64,000 bases of DNA from NCBI GenBank assembly GCA_903917565.1, contig CAIXBB010000003.1, positions 26,569 through 90,568 on the forward strand, given 5' to 3'. Both the position numbers and the translations under genes were made by a program. The DNA is from an uncultured cyanobacterium (GTDB taxonomy: Bacteria > Cyanobacteriota > Cyanobacteriia > PCC-6307 > Cyanobiaceae). The notes beneath the pieces were generated by a model that saw only the letters and a program-made list of their open reading frames with translations, did not search any database and was not told the DNA's origin. Positions 29,311 to 39,200 of the stretch are shown here, piece after piece (position 1 is the stretch's first letter; each line of letters starts with the position of its first letter).

Positions 29311-31614
29311 TCAGCCGACCGCGATGAGTCGGGACAGGAAGAAGGCCCAGGTGGTCGCGATACCGCCCAGCAAGTAGTGGGCGACACCGACGGCACGGCC
29401 TTGGGTGATGGAAAGCGCCCGCGGTTGGATGGCGGGAGCCACCTTCAGCTTGTTGTGAGCCCAGACAATGGACTCGATCAGTTCCTGCCAGTAGCCGCGG
29501 CCGCTGAAGAGGAACATGAGGCTGAAGGCCCAGACGAAGTGGGCACCCAGGAACATCAGACCGTAGGCACTGGAGGACGAGCCGTAGCTGTTCAGTACCT
29601 GGGCGGCCTGAGCCCACAGGAAGTCCCGGAGCCAACCATTGATGGTGATGGCGCCCTGGGCGAAGTTGCCGTTGGTGATGTGCTGGACGCTGCCGTCGGC
29701 ATTGACGGTGCCCCACACGTCGCTCTGCATCTTCCAGCTGAAGTGGAAAATGACGATCGACAGGGAGTTGTACATCCAGAACAGGCCGAGGAACACGTGG
29801 TCCCAGGCCGACACCTGACAGGTACCGCCACGGCCGGGGCCGTCGCAGGGGAAGCGGAAGCCCAGGTTCGCCTTGTCGGGGACGAGGCGGGAGCTGCGCG
29901 CATAGAGCACACCCTTCAGCAGGATCAGCACGGTGACGTGGATCGTGAAGGCGTGGATGTGGTGGACCATGAAGTCGGCCGTTCCCAGGGGGATCGGCGC
30001 GGCAGCCACCTTGCCACCAACGGCCACGACGGCGCCGTTGAACACTTCGCTAACACCAGCCAGCGCATTGGGAGCGGTGGTGCCGGCGGCAGCGGCGTGC
30101 AGACCCTGGATCCATTGCGCGAAGACGGGCTTCAGCTGGATCGCAGTGTCGCTGAACATGTCCTGGGGACGACCCAGGGCACTCATGGTGTCGTTGTGGA
30201 TGTAGAGGCCGAAGCTGTGGAAGCCCAGGAAAATGCACACCCAGTTGAGGTGGCTGATCAGGGCATCACGGGCTTTCAGCACCCGATCCAGCACGTTGTC
30301 GATATTCTTGGCCGGGTCGTAGTCGCGGATGAGTGCGATGGCCGAATGGGCGCCGGCTCCGACGATCAAGAAGCCGCCGATCCACATGTGGTGGGTGAAC
30401 AGCGACAGCTGGGTCGGGTAATCGATGCCGATGTAGGGATACGGAGGCATCGCATACATGTGGTGCGCCACGATGATCGTGAGCGAACCCAGGAGTGCGA
30501 GATTCAGACCCAGCTGGGCGTGCCAGGAGGTGGTCAGGAATTCGTAGAGCCCATCGTGACCTTTGGGCGCGGGGAACAGCAGGGGATCACCCTTCTGGCC
30601 CTCGAGAATTTCCTTGATGCTGTGGCCGATGCCCCAGTTGGTGCGGTACATGTGGCCAGCCACGATGAACAGCACCGCGATCGCCAGATGGTGATGGGCG
30701 ATGTCGGTCATCCAGAGGCTGCCGGTCACAGGATTCAGACCACCCTTGAAGGTGAGGAAATCGCTGTAGGCGGCCCAGTTGCCGGTGAAGAAGGCGGAGA
30801 TCCCCGCGCCGAATCCGGGGAACAACTGGGCCAGCAGATCCTGGTTGAGAAACTCGTGGGGGAGTGGGATGTCGGCCACCGAAGCGATGGTCTTGCCGTT
30901 CAGCACCAGCGGGTTGCCGGCGTCGATGGCGTCCATCAACTGGGTGGTGGGCAGCGACACGTGCAGCAGGTGTCCCGTCCAGGACAGGGACCCGAGCCCG
31001 AGCAGGCCGGCCAGGTGGTGGTTGAGCATGGACTCAACGTTCTGGAACCACTCCAGCTTCGGCGCTGCCTTGTGGTAGTGGAAGACACCGGCGTTGAGCA
31101 TGAGGCCGGCCATCACCAAGGCACCGATGGCGGTGCAGAGGAGCTGGAACTCGCTGGTGAAACCCCAGGCTCTCCACACGTGGAAGAGGCCGGAGGTGAT
31201 CTGGATGCCGTGGAAGCCGGCACCCACATCGCCGTTGAGAATTTCCTGGCCGAAGATCGGCCAAACCACCTGAGCACTGGGTTTGACGTGCAGGGGGTCG
31301 GCCAGCCAGCCGGTGTAGTTGGAGAAGCGGGCTCCGTGATAGAAGGCGCCGCTCAGCCAGATGAAGATCACGGCCAGATGGCCGAAGTGAGCGCTGAAGA
31401 TCTTCCGGGAGACCTCTTCAAGATCGCTCGTGTGGCTGTCGAAATCGTGAGCGTTGGCGTGGAGGTTCCAAACCCAGGTGGTGGTTTTGGGACCTTTGGC
31501 GAGGGTGCGATCGAAATGCCCGGGCTTGCCGAGAACATCGAAGTCGACCGGAACGGGGTTCCGGTCAACCATGTCCTTCGCCTTGTTCCCACGCTCTGGT
31601 GGGCTGATGGTCAT
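29311..31614 (-). CDS. psaA: Photosystem I P700 apoprotein A1 (PsaA)
   Basis: A 767-residue partner of PsaB. The N-terminus [40 protein letters not shown] in the middle and the F_X loop [12 protein letters not shown] are all as expected. It is the first gene of psaAB. About 190 bp of likely 5' UTR separates it from a candidate promoter at 31813-31818. Confidence 0.99.
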   Translation of the reverse strand: MTISPPERGNKAKDMVDRNPVPVDFDVLGKPGHFDRTLAKGPKTTTWVWNLHANAHDFDSHTSDLEEVSRKIFSAHFGHLAVIFIWLSGAFYHGARFSNYTGWLADPLHVKPSAQVVWPIFGQEILNGDVGAGFHGIQITSGLFHVWRAWGFTSEFQLLCTAIGALVMAGLMLNAGVFHYHKAAPKLEWFQNVESMLNHHLAGLLGLGSLSWTGHLLHVSLPTTQLMDAIDAGNPLVLNGKTIASVADIPLPHEFLNQDLLAQLFPGFGAGISAFFTGNWAAYSDFLTFKGGLNPVTGSLWMTDIAHHHLAIAVLFIVAGHMYRTNWGIGHSIKEILEGQKGDPLLFPAPKGHDGLYEFLTTSWHAQLGLNLALLGSLTIIVAHHMYAMPPYPYIGIDYPTQLSLFTHHMWIGGFLIVGAGAHSAIALIRDYDPAKNIDNVLDRVLKARDALISHLNWVCIFLGFHSFGLYIHNDTMSALGRPQDMFSDTAIQLKPVFAQWIQGLHAAAAGTTAPNALAGVSEVFNGAVVAVGGKVAAAPIPLGTADFMVHHIHAFTIHVTVLILLKGVLYARSSRLVPDKANLGFRFPCDGPGRGGTCQVSAWDHVFLGLFWMYNSLSIVIFHFSWKMQSDVWGTVNADGSVQHITNGNFAQGAITINGWLRDFLWAQAAQVLNSYGSSSSAYGLMFLGAHFVWAFSLMFLFSGRGYWQELIESIVWAHNKLKVAPAIQPRALSITQGRAVGVAHYLLGGIATTWAFFLSRLIAVG

Positions 31615-31637
31615 CGAGACGTTCCTCGAGGGACGGG

Positions 31638-31664
31638 GTCGAGGTGGAGGTCCACCCCTTCGAC
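31638..31664 (-). promoter_or_regulatory. Hairpin in the psaA leader
   Basis: On the minus strand GGTGGA and TCCACC are separated by 2 nt, and flanking GTCGA/TCGAC can extend the stem across a small asymmetric bulge. It lies 24-50 nt before the psaA ATG. It might affect mRNA stability or translation. Only the pairing is seen; function is inference. Confidence 0.4.
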
Positions 31665-31812
31665 GGACGCCGGGGACAGGTCATGCGACCGTCCCGGCCC
31701 CATCGGTGGGCCCCATGGCCGGGAAGACCCGACCATGGGCACCAGTCGCGAGATGGGGGAAATCCCTTGCCACGACTGGGGCTTTGGGCCCCGAAAGGGG
31801 ACCGCTGGCGGA

Positions 31813-31818
31813 AGTATA
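31813..31818 (-). promoter_or_regulatory. Candidate -10 element of psaA promoter
   Basis: TATACT on the minus strand, giving a predicted start near 31806. There is no good -35 box 17 bp upstream, which is common for cyanobacterial promoters that depend on an activator. Confidence 0.5.
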
Positions 31819-31848
31819 GGGGTCGAAAACAAGGCGAATCGGCCGCCA

Positions 31849-31866
31849 GTTACAAAGGTTTAATCC
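31849..31866 (+). promoter_or_regulatory. HLR1-like (RpaB) site upstream of psaA
   Basis: The plus strand reads GTTACAAAGGTTTAAT. The first half matches the HLR1 half-site (G/T)TTACA(T/A)(T/A) exactly; the second half, after 2 nt, matches only its first four positions. It lies about -43 to -60 from the predicted psaA start, where RpaB activates photosystem I genes in low light in Synechocystis and S. elongatus. Confidence 0.45.
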
Positions 31867-31888
31867 CGGCGGTTCCAAGGCTGCGACA

Positions 31889-31913
31889 GCGGTCTGACCG
31901 CATGTTGTCAACA
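31889..31913. promoter_or_regulatory. Two adjacent palindromes between psaA and the next gene
   Basis: GCGGTCTGACCGC (31889-31901, perfect around a central T) is followed one base later by TGTTGTCAACA (31903-31913, perfect around a central T). The second contains a minus-strand consensus TTGACA (31911 to 31906) pointing towards psaA. Together they look like operators overlapping a distal promoter, in the divergent region that also serves the gene at 32037. Confidence 0.45.
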
Positions 31914-32036
31914 ACGTAACAAACAGAAAAACCGTGGGGTTTCTATAACCTCCTGCTCAATTCATCGGCCATTTCGACAGCCGATTACCCCCCTCAGGCT
32001 CCGAAGCAGAATGGCGCCACGGATGGCGGAGCCCGC

Positions 32037-33221
32037 GTGAGCGACAGGAGTGAGAGGCCAGGGACCGCAGGACGAGGAGCCGGCAGGTCTTCCTGCTGGG
32101 CCGCCCTGCTGTCGGCGGTCCTGCTCCTGGTGCTCACCCTGGCGCCGCCAGCCGCGCTGGCGTTCAGACTGCCGGGCCGCCGGCCGCCGGCACCAGCCGC
32201 GCCACCCCTGGCACCGGGGCGGTCCAGCCAGCAGGAAGTGGCCCCTCCCCTGGCGGTCCAGCAGTTGCAGGAGGCCCTCGAGGGGAGGCGGCCACGGCTG
32301 GAGATCCTCTCCCCCGCCGACGGTGCCCTGCTGCCGGCCGGTCCCTGGACCCTGCGGCTGCAGGTGGAGGACTGGCCCCTGGTGGACGCCGGGCCCCTCG
32401 GCCTCGGACCCCATGTGGTGGTGCAGCTGGACGGGGATCCCCCCCTTCCCCTGACCGGCAGCACCACCACCATGCGGCCGCTGGAGCCGGGCAGCCATCG
32501 GCTCACCGTCTATGCCGCAAGGCCCTGGGGCGAGGCGGTGAAGACCCCCGGTGCCCAGCGCCAGATCCGGCTGCACAGGGTCGCGGCCAACGCCTTGAGC
32601 CAACCCGCCCCGGGCAGCCCCCAGCTGATCGCCGTCAGCCCTCGGGGAACGGCGGCCAGCACGCCCCTGCTGCTCGACTGGCTGCTGCTGGAGGCCCCGC
32701 TGCAGAACCTGCGCAGCGGCGATGCCAGCTGGCGGCTGCGGGTCAGCATCAATGGTGACAGCTTCCTGGTGGATCAACAGACGCCCCTCTGGCTGGAAGG
32801 CTGGCGCAGCGGCAGCAATGCGATCCAGCTCGACCTCCTCGATGGCCTCGGCGAACCCCTCAACCCACCGTTCAACAGCCTGGTGGCTGAAGTCACCCTG
32901 CAGAGCGGCGCCGAAGCACCCCGCTGGCAAGGGGGCCGCCTGGAGCCCGCCGAACTGGCCAGCCTGCTGGGTGAGGCCCCGGCGCCCGGAGAGCCAGAGC
33001 CAGAGCCAGAGCCAGAACAGGGTTCCGCCCCCGATCCGGCGGAAGAGGCCCTGTCCGAAGCTGAAACAACGATCCAGCTCGAGGCAGGGCCAGCAACCGA
33101 GCTGGAGGTCGATGACCTGGCGGAGCGTGAGAGTGCCCAGCCAGACCTTCCCCATCCACCGGAGCCCCCAACCCAAGCCGACGTCGCAGCGGCCCCCCTT
33201 GCTGGGAGCCTCGTGCCGTGA
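32037..33221 (+). CDS. Exported protein of unknown function upstream of cobJ
   Basis: I do not recognise a named domain. The 394-residue product (GTG start) has a basic N-terminus and a hydrophobic segment near residues 20-42 ending ALA, a likely signal peptide. The body (about 90-310) reads like one or two Ig-like or beta-sandwich domains (LEILSPADGALLPAGPWTLR, then HRLTVYAARPWGE; later VSINGDSFLVDQQTPLWLEG). After that comes an acidic low-complexity tail with alternating Pro-Glu repeats near residues 320-330. The gene overlaps the cobJ fusion gene by 4 bp (GTGA), so the two are co-translated. Similar genes occur next to psaA in other picocyanobacteria as far as I recall, but no function is known to me. 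Confidence 0.7.
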   Translation: MSDRSERPGTAGRGAGRSSCWAALLSAVLLLVLTLAPPAALAFRLPGRRPPAPAAPPLAPGRSSQQEVAPPLAVQQLQEALEGRRPRLEILSPADGALLPAGPWTLRLQVEDWPLVDAGPLGLGPHVVVQLDGDPPLPLTGSTTTMRPLEPGSHRLTVYAARPWGEAVKTPGAQRQIRLHRVAANALSQPAPGSPQLIAVSPRGTAASTPLLLDWLLLEAPLQNLRSGDASWRLRVSINGDSFLVDQQTPLWLEGWRSGSNAIQLDLLDGLGEPLNPPFNSLVAEVTLQSGAEAPRWQGGRLEPAELASLLGEAPAPGEPEPEPEPEQGSAPDPAEEALSEAETTIQLEAGPATELEVDDLAERESAQPDLPHPPEPPTQADVAAAPLAGSLVP

Positions 33222-34996
33222 GCGGCACCCAACGCGCCATCGTCGGCCTCGGCTTCGGCCCGACGGCCGCACCGATGCTGCAACGGCTCGCCCAGGCCGG
33301 CCTGCTGCGGACGGTGCGGGGCCCGGATGACAAGGCGGCGGCCGTCTGGCTGGCGGAGCACTGGGGGGCCGCAGAAGCGGTGGTGGCCGTCGGGGCCTGC
33401 GGCCTGGTGACCCGGCTGATCGCCCCCCTGATCGCTGACAAGGACAGCGATCCGGCCGTGCTGGTGGTGGATCCCCAGGGACGTTTCGTGGTGCCGCTGC
33501 TGGGGGGCCACCACGCCGGTGGCGATCGGCTCACCAAGGAGATCGCCGCCCTGGTCGACGGCGAGGCCGTGCTCACCGGCGCCAGCGCCGCCCGGGGCCA
33601 GCTGCCCCTCGATGCCTTCGGCCAGGCCTGGGGATGGCGCCGGGGCGGGGGCGACTGGCGGAGCCTGATGGTGGAGGCGGCCCGCGGCGACCAGACCAGC
33701 CTGCGGCAGGAGAGCGGTAACACCCTCTGGCAGACGCTGGAGGCCGCCGACACCGATGGGGCCAGCGCCCCGGCGGCCCTGGTGATCAGCCCCCACGGTG
33801 GCGAGGGCTGCCGCTGGCACCCCCCCACCCTGTGGCTGGGTCTCGGCTGCGAGCGGGACACGAGCCTGTCGGTGCTGGAGCGCCTGTTGGCCGAGGGGCT
33901 GGCGCAGCACGGGCTGGCCCTCGAGGCCGTGGCTGGTCTGGCCAGCATCGATCGCAAGGGGGATGAGCCCGCCCTGCTGGCCCTGGCGGAGCAGCGGGGC
34001 TGGCCCCTGCGTCTCTACGACGCCCCCACCCTGGCGGAGGTTGCCGTCCCCCATCCCTCAGAGCCGGTGGCCAGGGAGATGGGCACGCCGAGCGTGGCCG
34101 AGGCCGCCGCACTCCAGGCGGCGTTCCAGGCCGGAGGGACGGCCCGCCTGCTGGTGGAGAAGCGGATCGAGCGGGCCATGGCCGGGGAGCGGGGTGCCGC
34201 CACCCTGGCGGTGGCCCTGGCCGGACGCCAGTGGGCCCCGCAGCGGGGCAGCCTGCATCTGGTGGGCAGCGGTCCGGGCTCGATCGATCTGCTCAGTGGC
34301 GATGCCCGCCGGGCACTGGCCGCCGCAACGATCTGGGTGGGCTACGGGCTCTACCTCGACCTGCTGGAACCGCTCAGGCGACCCGACCAGCTGCGCCGTG
34401 AGGGTCGTCTGACCGAGGAGACGGCCCGTTGCGCCGAGGCCCTCGACCTGGCCCGCCAGGGCCTCGACGTGGCACTGATCTCCTCAGGGGACAGCGGCAT
34501 CTATGGCATGGCGGGGCTGGCCCTGGAGCTCTGGCTGCAGCTGCCGGCCCTCGACCGTCCCGCCTTCACGGTGCACCCGGGGCTGTCGGCCCTGCAGCTG
34601 GCCGCCGCACGGGCCGGCGCGCCGCTGATGCACGACTTCTGCACGATCAGCCTCAGCGACCGCCTCACCCCCTGGGAGGTGATCGAACGGCGGCTGAGGG
34701 GCGCCGCCAGCGGCGATTTCGTCGTGGCCCTCTACAACCCCCGTTCGCTCGGCAGGCCCTGGCAGCTGGGCCGGGCCATCGAACTGCTGGGCGAGGGCCG
34801 GCCGGCCACGACGCCGGTACTGCTGGCCCGTCAGCTGGGGCGCAGCGAAGAGAAGCTCAGCCTGCACACCCTGGGCTCCCTGCCCGAGGACCAGGTGGAC
34901 ATGCTCACCCTGGTGCTGGTCGGCAACAGCTCCACCCGTGTCCAGGACGGCCGCATGGTGACTCCACGGGGGTACCCGGGAGCTGCTCTGGCCTGA
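33218..34996 (+). CDS. cobJ: CbiG-CobJ fusion, cobalamin (pseudocobalamin) corrin-ring synthesis
   Basis: A 592-residue two-domain protein. Residues 1 to about 343 resemble CbiG (cobalt-precorrin-5A hydrolase): VAVGACGLVTRLIAPLIADKD, LLGGHHAGGDRLTKEIA and WLGLGCERDTSL. From about 344 comes a precorrin/cobalt-precorrin-3 C17-methyltransferase domain: GSLHLVGSGPGSIDLLSGDA, SSGDSGIYGMAGLALEL and VHPGLSALQLAAARAGAPLMHDF. The two domains act on adjacent steps of ring contraction and acetaldehyde loss. Start is GTG at 33218, overlapping the upstream gene by 4 bp. Confidence 0.93.
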   Translation: MSGTQRAIVGLGFGPTAAPMLQRLAQAGLLRTVRGPDDKAAAVWLAEHWGAAEAVVAVGACGLVTRLIAPLIADKDSDPAVLVVDPQGRFVVPLLGGHHAGGDRLTKEIAALVDGEAVLTGASAARGQLPLDAFGQAWGWRRGGGDWRSLMVEAARGDQTSLRQESGNTLWQTLEAADTDGASAPAALVISPHGGEGCRWHPPTLWLGLGCERDTSLSVLERLLAEGLAQHGLALEAVAGLASIDRKGDEPALLALAEQRGWPLRLYDAPTLAEVAVPHPSEPVAREMGTPSVAEAAALQAAFQAGGTARLLVEKRIERAMAGERGAATLAVALAGRQWAPQRGSLHLVGSGPGSIDLLSGDARRALAAATIWVGYGLYLDLLEPLRRPDQLRREGRLTEETARCAEALDLARQGLDVALISSGDSGIYGMAGLALELWLQLPALDRPAFTVHPGLSALQLAAARAGAPLMHDFCTISLSDRLTPWEVIERRLRGAASGDFVVALYNPRSLGRPWQLGRAIELLGEGRPATTPVLLARQLGRSEEKLSLHTLGSLPEDQVDMLTLVLVGNSSTRVQDGRMVTPRGYPGAALA

Positions 34997-35014
34997 GGGC
35001 CGGCACAAAAACAA

Positions 35015-35088
35015 TCGGGATGACAGGATTCGAACCTGCGGCCCCTTCGTCCCGAACGAAGTGCGCTACCAAGCTGCGCCACATCCCG
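35015..35088 (-). tRNA. tRNA-Pro (anticodon CGG)
   Basis: On the minus strand the acceptor is CGGGATG / CATCCCG with A as discriminator, and the anticodon stem-loop has CTTCG - TTCGGGA - CGAAG, giving anticodon CGG for CCG codons. The GTTCGAATC T loop is present. 74 nt, no encoded CCA. Confidence 0.95.
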
Positions 35089-35175
35089 ATGGCCAGACTT
35101 TAGGGGATGGAGCGCAGTGAACCGGAGGCCACGTCCGCGGTGAGCGCCCTCCCTACAGTCCGCCCAGCCCAGCCG

Positions 35176-36078
35176 ATGCCCGTGCCCATCAGCGACCCCC
35201 GGCCCGCCGCCGCCAAGCCACCCTGGTTGCGGGTCAAGGCGCCGCAGCGGGAGCGGATCGGGGCAGTGGCGGACCTGCTGGTCGACCTCAAGCTCAACAC
35301 GGTCTGCCAGGAGGCCAGCTGCCCGAACATCGGCGAGTGCTTCGCCGGAGGCACCGCCACCTTCCTGATCATGGGGCCGGGCTGCACCCGGGCCTGCCCT
35401 TACTGCGACATCGACTTCGACCGCAGCGTGCGTCCCCTCGACCCCACCGAGCCCGAACGGCTGGGGGAGGCGGTGCGGCGCCTGGGCCTGAGCCATGTGG
35501 TGATCACCTCGGTCAACCGGGACGATCTGGCCGATGGTGGCGCCAGCCAGTTCGTCGCCTGCATCGAGGCCGTCCGCCGCAACGCGCCCCTCACCACGAT
35601 CGAGGTGCTCCTGCCGGATCTCTGCGGCACCTGGGAGGCCCTGGCGGTGGTGATGGCGGCGGCGCCGGAGGTGCTCAACCACAACATCGAGACCGTGCCC
35701 CGGCTCTACCGCCAGGTGCGGCCCCAGGGAGTGTACGAACGCTCGCTGGAACTGCTGCGCCGGGTGCGGGAGGGCTGGCCGCGCACCTACACCAAATCGG
35801 GCCTGATGGTGGGCCTGGGGGAAAGCGACACGGAGGTGCACGACGTGATGGCCGATCTGCGCGCCCAGGCCGTCGACATCGTGACGATCGGCCAGTACCT
35901 CTCTCCCGGCCCCAAACACCTGGCGGTACAGCGATTCGTCGCCCCTGAGGTGTTCGAGGGCTTCCGACGCCACGGGGAAGCCGACCTGGGCTTCCTGCAG
36001 GTGGTGAGCAGTCCGCTCACCAGGAGCAGCTACCACGCCGGCGAGGTGCGGCGCCTGATGCGCGAGCACCCGCGCTGA
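35176..36078 (+). CDS. lipA: Lipoyl synthase
   Basis: A radical SAM enzyme that inserts two sulfurs into octanoyl-protein to make lipoate for 2-oxoacid dehydrogenases and glycine cleavage. Counting from the ATG at 35176 (300 residues), the auxiliary cluster ligands are C44, C49 and C55 ([13 protein letters not shown]) and the SAM cluster is C70, C74 and C77 (CTRACPYC); the C-terminal RSSYHAGE with its essential serine is present. An ATG at 35107 would add 23 unconserved residues. The tRNA-Pro gene lies on the opposite strand just upstream. Confidence 0.95.
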   Translation: MPVPISDPRPAAAKPPWLRVKAPQRERIGAVADLLVDLKLNTVCQEASCPNIGECFAGGTATFLIMGPGCTRACPYCDIDFDRSVRPLDPTEPERLGEAVRRLGLSHVVITSVNRDDLADGGASQFVACIEAVRRNAPLTTIEVLLPDLCGTWEALAVVMAAAPEVLNHNIETVPRLYRQVRPQGVYERSLELLRRVREGWPRTYTKSGLMVGLGESDTEVHDVMADLRAQAVDIVTIGQYLSPGPKHLAVQRFVAPEVFEGFRRHGEADLGFLQVVSSPLTRSSYHAGEVRRLMREHPR

Positions 36079-36164
36079 GAAAGGCCGGACTCCCTCACCC
36101 TTCCCCTGGCCCTCTCCATCAGCTGCAGCACCACCTGGCTGCCGCATCGATCGCCGTAGCCGGG

Positions 36165-36218
36165 ATGAACAACGACGACAAGTTTGCCGCGTTCAAGATG
36201 GTCTACGAGGACTTCTGA
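36165..36218 (+). other. Possible 17-residue ORF after lipA
   Basis: ATG to TGA encodes MNNDDKFAAFKMVYEDF, 86 bp after lipA and just before the convergent gltB stop. The composition is far less Arg/Pro/Gly-rich than the shadow frames around it. The frame stays open upstream across the lipA stop without another ATG/GTG/TTG. It could be a microprotein, the tail of a gene using an unusual start (CTG at 36123), or chance. No family is recognised. Confidence 0.3.
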
Positions 36219-36237
36219 ACCAGTCCCGCAGGCCTGC

Positions 36238-39200
36238 TCAGGCCGCCGCCACGGCTTGCCGTTGGGCCAGACCCACCGTGGCCTTCTCGCTGGGGGGCAC
36301 CAGCACCTGGAAACGTCCCTTCCAGGTGGGCCATTCGGCCAGGATCGCCGCGGCCTTGGTGCTACCGGTGGCCTGCAGGTGGGCCTCCAGCAGGGGCCGC
36401 AGCAGCCCTTCCTGCTCGGGGGTGGTGAGGGGCACCATCTCCACCGACTCGGGATTGAGGCGGGCCGCCAGGCCGCCGGTCTCGTCCAGCAGGAAGGCCA
36501 CCCCGCCAGTCATGCCGGCGGCCACGTTGCGGCCGGTGCCGCCGAGCACCACCACCACACCGCCGGTCATGTACTCGCAGCAGTGGTCGCCGACCCCCTC
36601 CACCACGGTGCGGGCGCCACTGTTGCGCACGGCGAAGCGCTCGCCGGCCCGGCCGAGGGCGAACAGCTCACCTCCCGTGGCGCCGTAGAGGCAGGTGTTG
36701 CCGAGGATCACCTGGGCCCCGGGATCGGTGCCGCCGGCCGGTGGCACCACGGTGATGCGACCACCATTGATGCCCTTGCCCACGTAGTCGTTGGCCTCCC
36801 CCACGAGGCGCAGGTCCATGCCCTGGAGCATGAAGGCACCGAAGCTCTGGCCCGCCGCGCCGTTGAAGGTGAGGGCGAGGCCCCCCTGGAAGCCGGTGTT
36901 GCCGTGCAGGGCAGCGATCTCGCCGGCCAGGCGGGCCCCCACACTGCGGTCGGTGTTGGCGATCGGCAGCTGACGCACGACGTGGCCGTGACCCTCGATC
37001 GCCGCGCACACGTCCGGATCGGCCAGCAGCTGGTCCTCAAGGACCGGGCCGTTGTCATGGGCGACGTCGTCGTGGCGCAGCCAGGAGCGGTCGGCGGCGG
37101 AAGGGATCGGATCGAGCAGGCAGGAGAGGTCGAGGGCACCGGTCTTGGTGAGGCGGATGGCGCGGGGAGCCAGCAGATCGGTGCGGCCGATCAGGTCCTC
37201 GAGGCGGGCCACGCCCAGCACGCTGAGCAGCTGCCGCACCTCCTCGGCCACAAAGACAAAGAAGTTGACGACAGACTCGGGCAGGCCGGTGAAGCGCTTG
37301 CGCAGGGCTTCCTTCTGGGTGGCAACCCCCACCGGGCAGTTGTTGGTGTGGCAGACGCGGGCCATGATGCAGCCCTCGGCGATCATGGCCACCGAGCCGA
37401 AGCCGAACTCCTCGGCCCCGAGCAGGGCAGCGATCAGCACGTCCCAACCGCTCTTGAGGCCCCCATCGGCCCGCAGAAGCACCCGGTCCCGCAGGCCGTT
37501 CTCCAGCAGGCTGCGATGCACTTCCGTCAGACCCAGTTCCCAGGGGCTGCCGGCATGCTTGATCGAACTCAGCGGCGAGGCTCCGGTGCCGCCGTCGTGG
37601 CCGGAGATCTGGATCACATCCGCATTGGCCTTGGCCACACCGGCGGCGATCGTGCCGATGCCGATCTCGGCCACCAACTTCACGGAGACCCGTGCGGCGG
37701 GATTCACCTGATGCAGGTCGTGGATCAGCTGGGCCAGATCCTCGATGGAATAGATGTCGTGGTGCGGGGGCGGTGAGATCAAGGCGACGCCGGGCTTGCT
37801 GTTGCGCAGCCAGGCGATGTAGGCATCCACCTTCGGGCCAGGGAGCTGGCCGCCTTCGCCGGGCTTGGCACCCTGGGCCACCTTGATCTCCAGTTGCCGG
37901 CCGCTGCGCAGGTAGGCCGGGGTGACGCCGAAGCGCCCCGAGGCGATCTGCTTGATGGCGGAGCAGGCGCTGTCGCCGTTGCGCAGGCCGCGCAGGGTGG
38001 GCAGGGTGGCTGAATGGCCGTCGACGTCGACGTCGTGGAGGGGGTGGTAGCGGGCCGGATCCTCCCCGCCCTCGCCGCAGTTGCTCTTGCCGCCGATGCG
38101 GTTCATCGCCACCGCCAGCACCTCGTGGGCCTCCCGGGAGAGAGCCCCGAGGCTCATGCCACCGGTGCAGAAGCGGCTGCAGATGCTCTCGACACTCTCC
38201 ACCTGCTCGATGGGCAGGGGCACCGGGGCCGCTTTGAGTTCGAGCAGGTCGCGCAGCGCGGTCACCGGCCGGTTCTCCAGCAGGGTGCGGTAAGTGGAGA
38301 AGTGGTCGTAGCCGGGGCCCGCCGCCACGGCGGCGTGCAGGGCCTTGGACATCTCCGGGTTGTTGAGGTGGAACTCCCCGCCGGTGCGGTACTGCACGAA
38401 GCCCATGAACTCCAGCTTGGTGCGGTTCAGCTCGGGGTAGGCCTTGGCATGGAACGCCAGGGTCTCGCTGGCCAGATCGTGCAGGCTGAGGCCGGCGACC
38501 CGGCTGGTGGTGCCGGTGAAGGCCAGATTGATCAGATCCGCACCGATGCCGATGGCTTCGAAGATCTGGGCGCCGTGGTAGCTGGCGAGCAGGGAGATTC
38601 CCATCTTTGAAAGGATCTTTCGCAGCCCCTCCTCGAGGGCCTTGCGCACGTTGGCCTGGGCGCTCTCAGCGTCGAGGCGGGAAAGCTTGCCCCGCTCGAT
38701 CATGGACTGGGTGCGCGGATGGGCCAGCCAGTGGCGGGTGGTCTCCCAGGTGAGCCACGGGCAGACCGCACTGGCGCCGTAGCCAATCAGGCAGGCCAGG
38801 TGGTGGGTGCTCCAGCACTGGGCGGTGTCCACCACTAGGGAGCACTGCAGGCGCAGGCCGAGCCGCAGCAGGTGGTGGTGCACGGCGCCCACCCCCAGCA
38901 GGGGCGGGATCGCCGTGGTGCCGGCGGAAATGCCGCCATCAGGGCGGTCGGAGAGCACCAGGATCTGGAGGCCGCTGCGCACGGCCGCCTCGGCCTCGAA
39001 GCAGAGGCGATGCAGGGCCTGCTCAAGGCCGTCGGGGCCGCTGGCCACCGGCAGGAGCGTGGAGAGGGTGGTGAGCCCAAGGCCGTGGGAGCCCAGGGCC
39101 TGGAGTTCGGCCTCGTTGAGCACTGGGGTGGTGAGATGCAGCACGGCGGCGCCGGAGGCATCCGGCCGCAGGGCCGAACCGCGCCGGCCCAGGTGCATTT

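Noticed and set aside
27473..31863. Long plus-strand frames opposite psaB and psaA (634 and 859 residues)
   Set aside because: Perfect antisense shadows of two highly conserved genes, with Val/Glu/Gly-rich composition and no domains.
32990..33025. Repeat array in the 394-residue exported protein
   Set aside because: The repeats are only a few Pro-Glu dipeptides in a linker; not a CRISPR or tandem-repeat locus.
36184..37776. 530-residue plus-strand frame at the 3' end of gltB
   Set aside because: Antisense to the conserved GXGXG region of glutamate synthase; no homology.
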